A stretch of DNA of 44,120 nt from RUG563 sp024681215 (GTDB taxonomy: Bacteria > Bacillota > Clostridia > Christensenellales > Aristaeellaceae): positions 1-44,120 of the forward strand of contig JAILBG010000123.1 of the NCBI GenBank assembly GCA_024681215.1, written 5' to 3'. This document shows positions 23,681 through 32,984 of the stretch, in pieces. The translations under genes were made by a program, and so were the position numbers. Each line of letters begins with the position of its first letter. Position 1 is the stretch's first letter. Under the pieces are notes generated by a model. It was not told where the DNA came from. It saw only the letters and a program-made list of their open reading frames with translations, and did no database searches.

Positions 23681-24675
23681 CGGAAACAACGGCCAGGCCG
23701 ATCCTGTGGATCGTGATCCCCTGTTATAACGAGGAGCAGGTGCTGCCCCTGACGGCCCCCATGTTTCTCAATAAACTGCATACCCTGGCGGGAAAAGGGA
23801 AAATCAGCGAAAACAGCCGGGTGCTGTTCGTCAACGACGGATCGAAGGACAAAACCTGGGAAATCATCCGCGGCCTGGCGGAACAGGACGGGCATTATCT
23901 CGGCATCTGCCAGAGCCGCAACCGGGGGCATCAGAACGCGGTGCTGGCGGGGCTGATGGAGGCCCGGGACAAGTGCGACATCACCATCTCCATCGACTGC
24001 GACGGTCAGGACGACCTGGACGCCATGGACGAAATGGTGGAGGAATACTGGCGGGGCAGCGAGATCGTGTACGGCGTCCGTTCCCGGCGGGATACGGATA
24101 CGTTTTTCAAGCGCTTTACCGCGGAAAGCTTCTATAAGCTGATGCGCGCCCTGGGCGCGGAAACGGTGTACAACCATGCGGACTACCGGCTGGTGAGCAG
24201 CCGGGTGCTGAACCATTTCGCAGATTTTGAGGAAGTGAATATCTTCCTGCGGGGCATGTTCCCGCTGGTGGGGTTCAAAAGCAGCACGGTTTCCTACGAA
24301 CGGGCGGAGCGCCTGGCGGGGAAGAGCCATTATCCGCTTCGGAAAATGCTGGCGCTGGCCTTCAACGGCATCACCAGCCTGTCCGTGAAGCCCATTTCCA
24401 TGATCACCGGCGCAGGCGTGTTATTCAGCCTGATCGGGCTGATCATCGCCGTATGGGCCGTTATTGAAGCCATCCTGGGCAATACGGTGACGGGCTGGGC
24501 CTCCACCCTGTGCGTGATCTGCCTGCTGGGCGGCATCCAGCTGATCAGCCTGGGGGTGATCGGCCAGTACGTGGGCAAAACGTATCTGGAAACCAAGCGC
24601 CGTCCCCGCTACATCATCAGCGAAAGGACCTGGGAGGAAAACAAGCGCCATTGGATCGAAGAAAACAGGGAATGA
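23677..24675 (+). CDS. Glycosyltransferase family 2, polyprenyl-phosphate type (GtrB-like)
   Basis: 332-residue membrane glycosyltransferase. The GT-A domain begins ILWIVIPCYNEEQVLP, has the nucleotide-sugar segment VNDGSKDKTWE and the catalytic SIDCDGQDDLDAM (DxD). Two transmembrane helices at about 243-270 and 283-310 (ITGAGVLFSLIGLIIAVW and VICLLGGIQLISLGVIGQYV) close the protein, followed by a basic KTYLETKRRPRYII tail. This layout fits enzymes that put glucose or another sugar on undecaprenyl phosphate for envelope glycosylation. GGGAGGA precedes the ATG by 6 bases, and the ATGA overlap with hemZ suggests coupling, although a functional link is not obvious. Confidence 0.9.
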   Translation: MTETTARPILWIVIPCYNEEQVLPLTAPMFLNKLHTLAGKGKISENSRVLFVNDGSKDKTWEIIRGLAEQDGHYLGICQSRNRGHQNAVLAGLMEARDKCDITISIDCDGQDDLDAMDEMVEEYWRGSEIVYGVRSRRDTDTFFKRFTAESFYKLMRALGAETVYNHADYRLVSSRVLNHFADFEEVNIFLRGMFPLVGFKSSTVSYERAERLAGKSHYPLRKMLALAFNGITSLSVKPISMITGAGVLFSLIGLIIAVWAVIEAILGNTVTGWASTLCVICLLGGIQLISLGVIGQYVGKTYLETKRRPRYIISERTWEENKRHWIEENRE

Positions 24676-24716
24676 ACGCCGGGAAAGGCCAATCCGGGAA
24701 TGTGAAGGGAAAACGC

Positions 24717-24745
24717 TTGACGCACAGGAAGAATGAGCGTATAAT
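24717..24745 (+). promoter_or_regulatory. Promoter of the secD-like/recJ/rel segment
   Basis: TTGACG (24717-24722) and a perfect TATAAT (24740-24745) are 17 bases apart, 59 bases before the secD-like start. A short hairpin AGACGC/GCGTCT (about 24761-24780) lies in the leader. Confidence 0.78.
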
Positions 24746-24804
24746 AACACGGTATTTGGAGACGCAGGATCAAGGCGTCTTTGCATAGAGAGGAAGAGAT
24801 TTTA

Positions 24805-26115
24805 ATGCCAAAGTCTGTCAAAAGCCGTACCCCCATGAGCAGCCGGAGCAAGGGAGCGATCCTCCTTGCCGTTCTGCTGGCGCTGATCGTTTTTGTATCC
24901 GTGATCTCCATCACGGGCCTGTGCACCGGGGAAAACGGCATGAACGAACTGCTGCCCTGGGTGCCGGTGAGCAGCCGGAACTGGCCGGAAGCGCTGCACC
25001 TGAACCGCGCTATGGGCGGTGGCACCTATTATGAATATACCGCTGCGCTGCCCGAGGGGAGCGAAGGGGATCTGGCGGCTGAAACGGAAAACGCCGTAAA
25101 GGTGATGGGGAACCGCATCAAGGCTGCTTCTTCCACGGAAAACGACGGCTCCGTTACCCTGAAGGACGGCGTGATCCGCCTGGAAATCGGCAAAATGACC
25201 GCCGCCGAGATCACGGAAAACTTAAACAGGATCGTCGCGCCCGGAAAGCTGGAGATCAAATCCAGCGATAACGTGGTGCTGACGGAAAAGGATGTGGAGC
25301 AGGCCGGCATCGGCTATAACAGCGCCCGCACCCGGTACGCCCTGAACCTGACGCTCACGAAGGAAGGCCAGCAGAAGCTGGCCGATTCCGGCGCGATTTA
25401 CCTGAACGTGTTCTTTGACGGCACCGCCCTGAGCTATTACGCCACGGCCTCCGGCAACGTTATTTCCGCCACCCTGGGCGACACCCAGGCCGAGGTGGAC
25501 CAGGGCGCCCGGGCCGCGTTCCTCCTCAACAGCGGCGCCATCAACGTGGATCTGACCAAAACCGCGGAAGGCGCTCTGGACGCTTCTTCCGCTTCCGTTA
25601 AGAGCGTGTCCCTGATCGTTGCCGCCGTGCTGCTGGCCTGCGCGCTGGTGTATCTGGTGATGAAGGGCAAGCTGACCGGCATCGCCGGGATCCTGACGGT
25701 CTGGTGCGCGCTGGAGCTGATGCTGTTCCTGACCGCCGCCGTGGTGCTGCCCACCGCGAACGTATACAGCCTGACCCTGGGCGGCGTGGCCGCCATCCTG
25801 CTGAGCCTGCTGCTGGCCATTTATACCGCCGTGACCCGCACGGAAGCGATCAGCCGCCAGATTTCGGAGAATGCCTCCGCCGGCCAGGCCGTGCGCTTCG
25901 GCTTCAAGGCTTCCGCCAGGAACATTTGGATCGTTCACGGCGTCGCGCTGGCCGTTGCCGCGGTGCTGATGCTGCTGCCCTTCTCCCGGATCGCGGGCTA
26001 TGTGCTGGGGGCGGGCGTGGCCAGCAGCGCCATTACCGCCTGGCTGATGCGGGTTTTCCTGTACTGCTTTGTCAGCATCAACGGAAAAACTTCCCTGTAC
26101 GGCGCAGCCAAATAA
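24805..26115 (+). CDS. SecD-like export membrane protein, divergent
   Basis: 436 residues with SecD topology: one N-terminal transmembrane helix (about 17-40), a large outside domain, then about five C-terminal helices (from SVSLIVAAVLLACALVYLVM to the end). The outer domain carries SecD-like stretches: LEIKSSDNVVLTEKDVEQAGIGY, here seen as NVVLTEKDVEQAGIG, LTLTKEGQQKLAD, and the run before the membrane, FLLNSGAINVDLT, equivalent to the 'sGaLP' stretch of SecD. The position directly upstream of recJ and rel is also the usual secDF site in Clostridia. It is strongly diverged, and no secF gene follows: a terminator and recJ come next. SecDF uses the proton gradient to help protein export; whether this lone protein does is open. 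Confidence 0.68.
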   Translation: MPKSVKSRTPMSSRSKGAILLAVLLALIVFVSVISITGLCTGENGMNELLPWVPVSSRNWPEALHLNRAMGGGTYYEYTAALPEGSEGDLAAETENAVKVMGNRIKAASSTENDGSVTLKDGVIRLEIGKMTAAEITENLNRIVAPGKLEIKSSDNVVLTEKDVEQAGIGYNSARTRYALNLTLTKEGQQKLADSGAIYLNVFFDGTALSYYATASGNVISATLGDTQAEVDQGARAAFLLNSGAINVDLTKTAEGALDASSASVKSVSLIVAAVLLACALVYLVMKGKLTGIAGILTVWCALELMLFLTAAVVLPTANVYSLTLGGVAAILLSLLLAIYTAVTRTEAISRQISENASAGQAVRFGFKASARNIWIVHGVALAVAAVLMLLPFSRIAGYVLGAGVASSAITAWLMRVFLYCFVSINGKTSLYGAAK

Positions 26116-26129
26116 ATCGTATCTCACGG

Positions 26130-26162
26130 GAGTGCCGGGATGACGCCGGCACTCTCTTTTTA
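26130..26162 (+). terminator. Intrinsic terminator after the secD-like gene
   Basis: Perfect 9-bp stem GAGTGCCGG (26130-26138) / CCGGCACTC (26146-26154), 7-base loop, then TCTTTTT. recJ starts 23 bases further on without a visible promoter, so recJ-rel expression may depend on readthrough. Confidence 0.85.
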
Positions 26163-26185
26163 CGTTTTTCGGGTGGAGGACGGGC

Positions 26186-28492
26186 ATGCTGAAGATCGCT
26201 TTGAAGGCGGCGGAGGGCTTTGGGCGGCTGCCGGGGCTGCCGGACTGGCTGAGCCGGACGCTGTTTGCGCGGGGGATCCGGACGGAAGAGGACGCGGAGC
26301 GCTTCCTGAATCCGGACCTTCGCCTGCTCCTGCCCCCTGAAATGCTGCATCAGATGGACGCCGCAGCGGAAATCATCCGGAATGCCCGGGAAGCGGGCCG
26401 GCATGCGTTGATCTGGGGGGATTACGACGTGGACGGCGTATGCGCGTCGGCGATCCTGAAAGAAACGTTTGATCAGCTGGGCCTTGCCTGCGACGTCAAG
26501 CTGCCGGATCGGCACCTGGAAGGCTACGGCCTGAACGCCGAGGGCGTCCGGGCGTGCGCCGGGAAATACGGCCTGATCGTCACCGTGGACTGCGGCGTTA
26601 CCGCGGTGGAAGAAGTGGCCCTGGCAAAGGAACTGGGCATCGGCGTGATCGTAACGGATCATCACAGGCACGGGGGTGTGCTGCCGCCGGCGGACGCGGT
26701 GGTGACGCCGCTGCTGGGGGATTATCCGTTTCCGTATCTTTGCGGCGCAGGCGTGGCATGGAAGCTGGCGCTGCGCCTGCTGGGAAACGCGGCGCTGAAG
26801 CTTACGGAGCTGGCGGCCATCGCCACCGTTGCCGACATGGTGCCTTTGACCGGGGAGAACCGGGCGATCGTAAAGGAAGGGCTGAAAAGCCTTGCCGCCA
26901 CCGCGCGGCCGGGGCTTCGGGCCGTGATGAGCCGCGCGGGGATCTTCGGCAGCGTCGGCAGCGAGCAGATCGCCTATCAGCTGGCGCCGCGGATGAATGC
27001 CTGCGGCCGGATGGAAAGCGCGCAGATCGCGCTGGAAACGCTGCTGACAAGGGATCTTGCCCGGGCGGAGGAGCTGGCCGTCCGCATGGAAAGGCTGAAC
27101 ATGGAGCGCCGCACCCAGGAAAGCCTGGTGCTTGCGGAAGCGCTGGACCAGGTGGCCCGGATGGACCTGACCAGGAACAACGCCATCGTGGTCACCGGCG
27201 AGGGATGGAACAGCGGCGTGGTGGGCCTGGCGGCGGGGAAAATCGCCGAAAGGTACTGCTATCCCACGGTGGCGCTGGCCCGGGACGGGGACGTATGCGT
27301 GGGCAGCGCGCGCAGCGCGGGAGAAATCGACATTCACGCGGCCCTGAGCCGCTGCGCAGATCTGTTTGATCGCTTTGGCGGCCACAGGCAGGCGGCGGGG
27401 CTGACGATGGCGGCGGAAAAGGTGCCGGAATTCATTTTCAGGCTGAACGGCGCCGTCCGGGAGCAGACGGGCGGGGCTGCGCCGGTGCCGGAAATGATCT
27501 GCGACGGGGAAATGTCGCTGAAGGACGTGACGGAGGAAACCGTTCGCTGGCTGGAAAAAATGGAGCCTTTCGGGATCGGGAACCCCGCGCCGCGATATCT
27601 GTGCCGCCATGCGGAGATGCTGGCGATGCGCCGGGTGGGCGCGGAGGAAGCGCACCTCAAATGCACCTTTCAGCAGGAAGGGGCCGTCCACGGCGGGATC
27701 TTCTTCGGCGGCGGCAGGGACGCCGACGCCCTGGGGAATGTGTGCCGCATCGTCATGACGCCGGTGATCAATGAATTCCGGGGAAAAATTACGGCGGAAT
27801 GCCGGCTGTACGCCCTGCAGACCGAGGCGGATAGCCTGGAAAAAGACCGGAGTCTGGAATGCGAAAGCTATCTTTCCGAACCCTCCGGGGCAGGAAATGC
27901 GAAGCTGCTGAGCGAAAAAGAAATGGATCGGCGGATGGAAGGCAATCAGGGGACGCTGCTGGTATGCCGATGCCTGGAAACGGCCCGGGCAATGCTGCGG
28001 CGGTATCCGCAGGCGGATTTTTCCCTGCGCCGCGCGGATGATCCCCGGGCGTTCCATACGGTGATGCTGTACGGAAATGCCGCCCGCGCATCGGTTTTTT
28101 ACCGGCAGATCATCCTGTGCGACGGGGATCTGGGGGAAAGCGGGGCGTACCGCGCCGCGTGCCCGGATGCGGAGATCGGCGCGCTTCCGGCGACGAAAGC
28201 GGCAAAGGAAATGCTTGCCGCGCTGGATCTGCCCGACGATACGATCCGCCGGGGGTATCTGGTGCTGAAAAAAGTCAGCGCGGATCGAAGCTGCCGGGAC
28301 GCGGAAGCGTATGCCGCCCTGTGCGGCGTCGATCGCGCGCAGGGCCTGTATCTGCTGCGCGTATTGGAAGAAATGGGCCTGCTGCGCCGTTTGGATAAGG
28401 AGCCGGTCTGGGCCGAATTCAACGAAAGGAAAAGCAGCCTGCCGGAAAGCGCCCTGTACAGAAGGGTGCGTCTGGCAAAGGAGGAAAGCTGA
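26186..28492 (+). CDS. recJ: Single-stranded-DNA-specific exonuclease RecJ
   Basis: 768-residue DHH-family 5'-3' ssDNA exonuclease for recombination and mismatch/base-excision repair. Manganese-site motifs: WGDYDVDGVCAS (Asp79 region), VDCGVTAVEE, and VTDHHRHG (Asp158-His159-His160). The DHHA1 motif GGHRQAAG is at 398-405. The OB fold follows, then a C-terminal extension of about 200 residues (from about 570) as in Firmicute RecJ. GGTGGAGG lies 7 bases before the ATG. The stop codon shares one base with the rel start (TGATG), so rel translation is coupled. Confidence 0.93.
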   Translation: MLKIALKAAEGFGRLPGLPDWLSRTLFARGIRTEEDAERFLNPDLRLLLPPEMLHQMDAAAEIIRNAREAGRHALIWGDYDVDGVCASAILKETFDQLGLACDVKLPDRHLEGYGLNAEGVRACAGKYGLIVTVDCGVTAVEEVALAKELGIGVIVTDHHRHGGVLPPADAVVTPLLGDYPFPYLCGAGVAWKLALRLLGNAALKLTELAAIATVADMVPLTGENRAIVKEGLKSLAATARPGLRAVMSRAGIFGSVGSEQIAYQLAPRMNACGRMESAQIALETLLTRDLARAEELAVRMERLNMERRTQESLVLAEALDQVARMDLTRNNAIVVTGEGWNSGVVGLAAGKIAERYCYPTVALARDGDVCVGSARSAGEIDIHAALSRCADLFDRFGGHRQAAGLTMAAEKVPEFIFRLNGAVREQTGGAAPVPEMICDGEMSLKDVTEETVRWLEKMEPFGIGNPAPRYLCRHAEMLAMRRVGAEEAHLKCTFQQEGAVHGGIFFGGGRDADALGNVCRIVMTPVINEFRGKITAECRLYALQTEADSLEKDRSLECESYLSEPSGAGNAKLLSEKEMDRRMEGNQGTLLVCRCLETARAMLRRYPQADFSLRRADDPRAFHTVMLYGNAARASVFYRQIILCDGDLGESGAYRAACPDAEIGALPATKAAKEMLAALDLPDDTIRRGYLVLKKVSADRSCRDAEAYAALCGVDRAQGLYLLRVLEEMGLLRRLDKEPVWAEFNERKSSLPESALYRRVRLAKEES

Positions 28493-30684
28493 TGGCATAC
28501 AACGCCTATAATTTCATGACGCTGGATGAGATGCTCTCCAGGATCGAAAAATACACCGGCAGCGCGGAGAGCAGGGATCTGATTACCCGGGCGTACCGCT
28601 TTGCCGAAAAAGCCCACGAAGGCCAGGTGCGCAAAAACGGCGATCCGTATATCGTCCATCCCATGACCGTGGCCAGCATCTTGACGGAACTGACCATCGA
28701 TCCGCCCACCATTGCGGCGGCGCTGCTGCATGACACGGTGGAGGACGTGGAGGGCGTCACCATCGACAGGATCCAGCAGGAATTCGGCGACGAAGTGGCC
28801 CGGCTGGTGGACGGCGTGACGAAGCTGTCCAAGCTGGATTTTGCGGACCGGGAGGAGCAGCAGGCCGAATCCCTGCGCAAAATGATCCTGGCCATGAGCA
28901 AGGACATCCGGGTGGTGCTCATCAAGCTGGCGGACCGGCTGCACAATATGCGCACCCTGCGCTTCCAGAGCGCCGAAAGGCAGGTGCCCATCGCCCGGGA
29001 AACGCTGGATATTTACGCGCCCATCGCCCACCGCCTGGGCGTTTATGCCATCAAACAGGAGCTGGAAGACCTGTCGCTGCGCTACATTGATCCCGAGGGC
29101 TATCAGGACGTGGCCCGGAAGGTGGGCATGAAGCGGGCGGAACGGGAGGAAAACATCAAGCTGGTGATCAGCGAGCTGAGCCAGAAGCTGAACGAGGCGG
29201 GGCTGCATTACGATATCGACGGCAGGCCCAAGCACCTGTATTCCATTTATCGGAAAATGGTGATCCAGAACAAGCCGTTCGACCAGATTTACGATCTTAT
29301 CGCCATTCGCGTCATCGTGGATACGATCCCGGAATGCTACACGGTGCTGGGCATCGCCCATACGCTGTGGAACCAGGTGCCCGGCCGGTTCAAGGATTAT
29401 ATTTCCGTGCCCAAAGCGAATATGTACCAGTCGCTGCACACCACGGTGGTGGGCGGGCGCAAGATCCCCTTTCCCTTTGAAATTCAGATCCGCACCCGGG
29501 AAATGCACCGGGTGGCGGAATACGGCATCGCAGCCCATTGGCACTATAAAGAAGGCGGGCAGAAGGACGCCGGTCTGGACGAAAAGCTCTACTGGCTGCG
29601 CCAGATCCTGGACTGGCAGTCCGAGACCCGGGACAGCCATGAATTCATCGACAGCCTGAAGACGGATCTTTTTTCCGAGGAAGTGCTGCTCTTCACCCCC
29701 AAGGGCGACATCGTTTCCATGCAGCGGGGCGCCACGCCCCTGGATTTTGCCTATCGCATCCATTCCCAGGTGGGCAACAGCTGCGTGGGCGCCCGGGTCA
29801 ACGGGAAAATGGTGACGCTGGATACCCAGCTGGAAACCGGGGACCGGGTGGAGGTGCTGACCTCCGCTTCGTCGAAGGGCCCCAGCATGGACTGGCTCAA
29901 GATCGTAAAAACCCAGCAGGCGAAGGCGAAGATCCGGCAGTTTTTCAAGCGGGAGCTGCGGGGCGAAAACGTGCAGAAGGGCCGCGAAATGCTGGAGCAC
30001 GAGGCGAAACGCCGGGGCGTCAAGCTGGGCGACTATACCAAGCCGGAATATTACGAACCGCTGCTGCGCAAATACATGTTCCAGGAGCTGGACGATATCT
30101 ACGGCGCCATCGGATACGGCGGTATCGCGGCGGTGTACGTGCTCAGCCGCCTGATCGACGAAAAGAACAAGCACGAAGCGCCCCAGCCGCCCAAGCTGCC
30201 CGCGGTGGGCGAGGCCGTTTCTCAGCAGCCCCAGGGCAAGCCCACCCAGGGGATCTACGTGCTCGGGGAGCCGGGCATGCTGGTGCGGTTCGCCCGGTGC
30301 TGCAATCCTGTGCCCGGCGACGATATCGTGGGTTACATCACCCGCGGCCGCGGTGTAACCGTACACAAGGCGGACTGCGTAAACGCCCTCCACGGCGAAC
30401 CGGAGCGGGCCGTGCCCGTTTCCTGGGCCAGCGAAGAAACCGGCACGTTCAGCGCCAACATCCATATCATCTGCTACGATCATTCTTCGTTGCTGGGCGA
30501 GCTGACGAACTTCATCGAGGATCAGGGCGTGCCGCTGACGGCGATTTCCGTGAAGATCAATAAAAACAAGACCTGCACCATCATCACCACGCTGCAGGTC
30601 AAATCCAGGGAACAGCTGGACGGGCTTCTGAACAAGCTGACGAGGCGCAGCGACGTGATCGACGCTTACCGCAGCGCCAGCTGA
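28492..30684 (+). CDS. rel: Bifunctional (p)ppGpp synthetase/hydrolase Rel
   Basis: 730-residue RelA/SpoT homologue, the alarmone enzyme of the stringent response. The HD hydrolase domain is intact: RKNGDPYIVHPM and ALLHDTVEDVEG (His80-Asp81), LIKLADRLHNMRTL. The synthetase domain shows GRPKHLYSIYRKM and YDLIAIRVIV, with the conserved TVVGGRKIPFPFEIQIRT stretch (seen here as VVGGRKIPFPFEIQIRT). A TGS domain follows (FTPKGDIVSMQRGATPLDFAY), then the zinc-finger-like/RIS part with ARCCNPVPGDDIVGYITRGRG, and an ACT domain at the C-terminus. Both activities should therefore be present. AAAGGAGG is 7 bases before the ATG. The usual apt gene between recJ and rel is missing. Confidence 0.95.
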   Translation: MAYNAYNFMTLDEMLSRIEKYTGSAESRDLITRAYRFAEKAHEGQVRKNGDPYIVHPMTVASILTELTIDPPTIAAALLHDTVEDVEGVTIDRIQQEFGDEVARLVDGVTKLSKLDFADREEQQAESLRKMILAMSKDIRVVLIKLADRLHNMRTLRFQSAERQVPIARETLDIYAPIAHRLGVYAIKQELEDLSLRYIDPEGYQDVARKVGMKRAEREENIKLVISELSQKLNEAGLHYDIDGRPKHLYSIYRKMVIQNKPFDQIYDLIAIRVIVDTIPECYTVLGIAHTLWNQVPGRFKDYISVPKANMYQSLHTTVVGGRKIPFPFEIQIRTREMHRVAEYGIAAHWHYKEGGQKDAGLDEKLYWLRQILDWQSETRDSHEFIDSLKTDLFSEEVLLFTPKGDIVSMQRGATPLDFAYRIHSQVGNSCVGARVNGKMVTLDTQLETGDRVEVLTSASSKGPSMDWLKIVKTQQAKAKIRQFFKRELRGENVQKGREMLEHEAKRRGVKLGDYTKPEYYEPLLRKYMFQELDDIYGAIGYGGIAAVYVLSRLIDEKNKHEAPQPPKLPAVGEAVSQQPQGKPTQGIYVLGEPGMLVRFARCCNPVPGDDIVGYITRGRGVTVHKADCVNALHGEPERAVPVSWASEETGTFSANIHIICYDHSSLLGELTNFIEDQGVPLTAISVKINKNKTCTIITTLQVKSREQLDGLLNKLTRRSDVIDAYRSAS

Positions 30685-30760
30685 TCAGGCCAAAAAGAAG
30701 GATTTCATAAAAGAAGCGGCGAATAAAACAAAGTTAATCCATTGCTCAACGGAGGAAACC

Positions 30761-32281
30761 ATGCAGCCCCCTCAAGACCAGCAGCCGGCAGATTACAGCG
30801 GTTACATGCCCCCGATGACCGGCGGGGATCAGTGGGTGCAGCGTCCGCTGCCCAATCAGCCGTATCAGCAGATAGACGTGCAAGGCATGCCGGGCCAGGT
30901 GCCGCCGCCGGCGCCCGTTTATCAGGCGCCTGAACAGGCCCCGCCCGCCTATGCCTGTCCGCCGCAGGCGGAAGCGTCCGAAGAAGCGCAGCAAATGTAT
31001 CAGACGCCGCCGCAGGCCGGCGCGCCCAGGAACGGCTTTCAGACGCCCGCCTACGCGCCGCCCGCCACGGGCATGCCCCGCGCCCGGAAAAAGACCAGCA
31101 AAAGCATTTACGTGGCGCTGATCCTACTGGCGGTGGGCGTTGCCGCGTTCTTTATCCTGCCCAGGCTTATGCAGCAGCGGCGGAACGCGGCCTACGGCTA
31201 CGTCCGTTCCGGATCCATGAGCGCGCGGTATACCGGCGACGCGGTGATCGTGCGCAGCGAAAAGGTGTATACCCAGGACAGCGTTTCCCAGATCGATTTC
31301 GTGGCGGAGGAAGGCGAAGCGGTGCGCAGGGGCAGCATCGTGGCCACGATCTATACGGCGGGGTTCAGCGCCAAGGAATGGGATACCCTGCAGCATTACC
31401 GGGATCAGATCAAAGCCTATCATAAGGTGCTGATTTCCGGTGCCGGCTCCGATACCCAGCTGTTGGCCAAAATGACCAACGTGCGCACCAAGGCCATGGA
31501 AGTGCAGCAGCTGGTGCACGGCGCCCAGGGGAACATCAGCCGTCAGGAGATCCTGCTGGCCAAAGCCATGCAGGACCAGCAGATCTACATGAAGCAGAAA
31601 TACCCGGACGATCAGAAGCTCAGCAGGCTTTACGACGACGAGAACGGCCAGCTGCAAAGGATCTCCACCTGGACCAAGCAGTTCGCCGCCGCCGCGGACG
31701 GGCTGGTGAGCTTCTATACGGACGGATACGAAAACGCGCTGAACATGCTGACCTACACGGATTTCAGCCCGGCGCAGGTGCGGAGCATGTATAACGGCCA
31801 GATCCCCGCCGGGGACGAGACGGTTTCGCGCAATACGGTGGACGTATACCGTATGGTGCAGCTGGAGCCCTGGGCGGTGCTGATGCTGTGCAATGAAAAG
31901 GATTGGACCCCGGTGGACGGCCGCAGCTACAAGCTGCTGATCGAAAGCTTTGACAATATCGAGGTGGACGCCACGGTGGAATCGTTCACCCGGTCCGGCG
32001 GGGAGCTGCTGGTGCGGCTGCTGATCAACAATACCGCCGCGCTGCAGAATGTGCTGTACATGCGCACCTGTCAGGTGCAGCTGGGGGAAAGCGTGAATAC
32101 GCTCATGGTGCCGTCCCGGGCCATCTTCGTGCAGAACGGCAGGAAGGGCGTGGTGCTCGCCACGGAGGGCGGCGAATACTGGACCGGCGTGGAAACGGTC
32201 AGCGACGACGGGACCAACGCCTACGTGATCCCGGACAATGCCGGCGTGCTCTACGATGGGGTGCCGGTAAGGCTGTTTTAA
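30761..32281 (+). CDS. HlyD-like membrane protein of the division cluster
   Basis: 506 residues. The first ~106 are low-complexity and rich in Pro, Gln, Ala and Tyr (cytoplasmic and probably disordered), ending in a basic ARKKTSKS stretch; one transmembrane helix follows (about 112-132, IYVALILLAVGVAAFFILP). The external part begins with a biotinyl-lipoyl-like half (VIVRSEKVYTQDSVSQIDFVAEEGEAVRRGSIVATIY, shown only in part), a helical hairpin (about 205-300) and a beta domain resembling the HlyD/membrane-fusion-protein C-half. No ABC exporter or MFP partner lies nearby; similar proteins occur just upstream of yggS-sepF-yggT-divIVA in Clostridia, so a role in cell envelope or division is more likely than drug export. 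It is 16 bases upstream of yggS. Confidence 0.72.
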   Translation: MQPPQDQQPADYSGYMPPMTGGDQWVQRPLPNQPYQQIDVQGMPGQVPPPAPVYQAPEQAPPAYACPPQAEASEEAQQMYQTPPQAGAPRNGFQTPAYAPPATGMPRARKKTSKSIYVALILLAVGVAAFFILPRLMQQRRNAAYGYVRSGSMSARYTGDAVIVRSEKVYTQDSVSQIDFVAEEGEAVRRGSIVATIYTAGFSAKEWDTLQHYRDQIKAYHKVLISGAGSDTQLLAKMTNVRTKAMEVQQLVHGAQGNISRQEILLAKAMQDQQIYMKQKYPDDQKLSRLYDDENGQLQRISTWTKQFAAAADGLVSFYTDGYENALNMLTYTDFSPAQVRSMYNGQIPAGDETVSRNTVDVYRMVQLEPWAVLMLCNEKDWTPVDGRSYKLLIESFDNIEVDATVESFTRSGGELLVRLLINNTAALQNVLYMRTCQVQLGESVNTLMVPSRAIFVQNGRKGVVLATEGGEYWTGVETVSDDGTNAYVIPDNAGVLYDGVPVRLF

Positions 32282-32296
32282 AGGAGTAAAGAAAGA

Positions 32297-32962
32297 ATGC
32301 TGGCTGAAAGAATCGCCGCGATCCGGGATACCCTGGAAAGGGAAAGTGCGCCCTGGGGCAGGACGCCGAAGCTCATTGCCGTGACGAAATATTCCACGGT
32401 GGAGGAAATTCTGCCGCTTTCGGAATTGGGCGTCACGGACATCGGGGAAAACCGGGTGCAGGCCCTGCGGGAAAAAATCCCATTTCTTGGTGGAAAATTT
32501 TCTCTGCACCTCATTGGAAGGTTGCAAACCAACAAAGTTAAATATATAATAAATGACGTGTGCATGATCCATTCGCTGGACAGCATGCCCCTGGCCCAGG
32601 AGATCGACCGGCAGGCAAAAAAGAACGGAAGGCAGATGCCGGTGCTCATCGAGGTCAATATCGCCCGGGAGCCGCAGAAAGGCGGCGTGATGGAAGAAGA
32701 TCTGTTTCCCTTCCTGCGCGCCTGCGCCGGGCTGGACGGCATGAAGGTGAAAGGCCTGATGGCCATGATGCCGCTGGGCGCTGATGCAGACGTGCTGACG
32801 GGATACTTTTCCAGGATGCGGACGCTGCTGGACCGGTGCCGGGAGGAAGCCGTTCCGGGCACCGATATGACGGAGCTCTCCATGGGCATGTCCCAGGACT
32901 ATGCGATTGCCGCCCGGTGCGGCGCCACGATGGTGCGCATCGGATCGGCCATATTCCGATAA
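32297..32962 (+). CDS. YggS/YlmE family PLP-binding protein (PLPBP)
   Basis: 221-residue single-domain PLP-binding protein. The cofactor lysine is Lys31 in LIAVTKYST; the family motifs IGENRVQ, HLIGRLQTNKVK and SMGMSQDYAIAARCGATMVRIGSAIF are present (the last read here as GMSQDYAIA and VRIGSAIF). PLPBP proteins have no known catalytic activity; they affect vitamin B6 and amino acid homeostasis. In Firmicutes the gene (ylmE) sits in the division cluster ahead of sepF, as here. AAGGAG lies 10 bases before the ATG. Confidence 0.93.
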   Translation: MLAERIAAIRDTLERESAPWGRTPKLIAVTKYSTVEEILPLSELGVTDIGENRVQALREKIPFLGGKFSLHLIGRLQTNKVKYIINDVCMIHSLDSMPLAQEIDRQAKKNGRQMPVLIEVNIAREPQKGGVMEEDLFPFLRACAGLDGMKVKGLMAMMPLGADADVLTGYFSRMRTLLDRCREEAVPGTDMTELSMGMSQDYAIAARCGATMVRIGSAIFR

Positions 32963-32984
32963 AGGGTTTTAGGAGGACAGAAGG

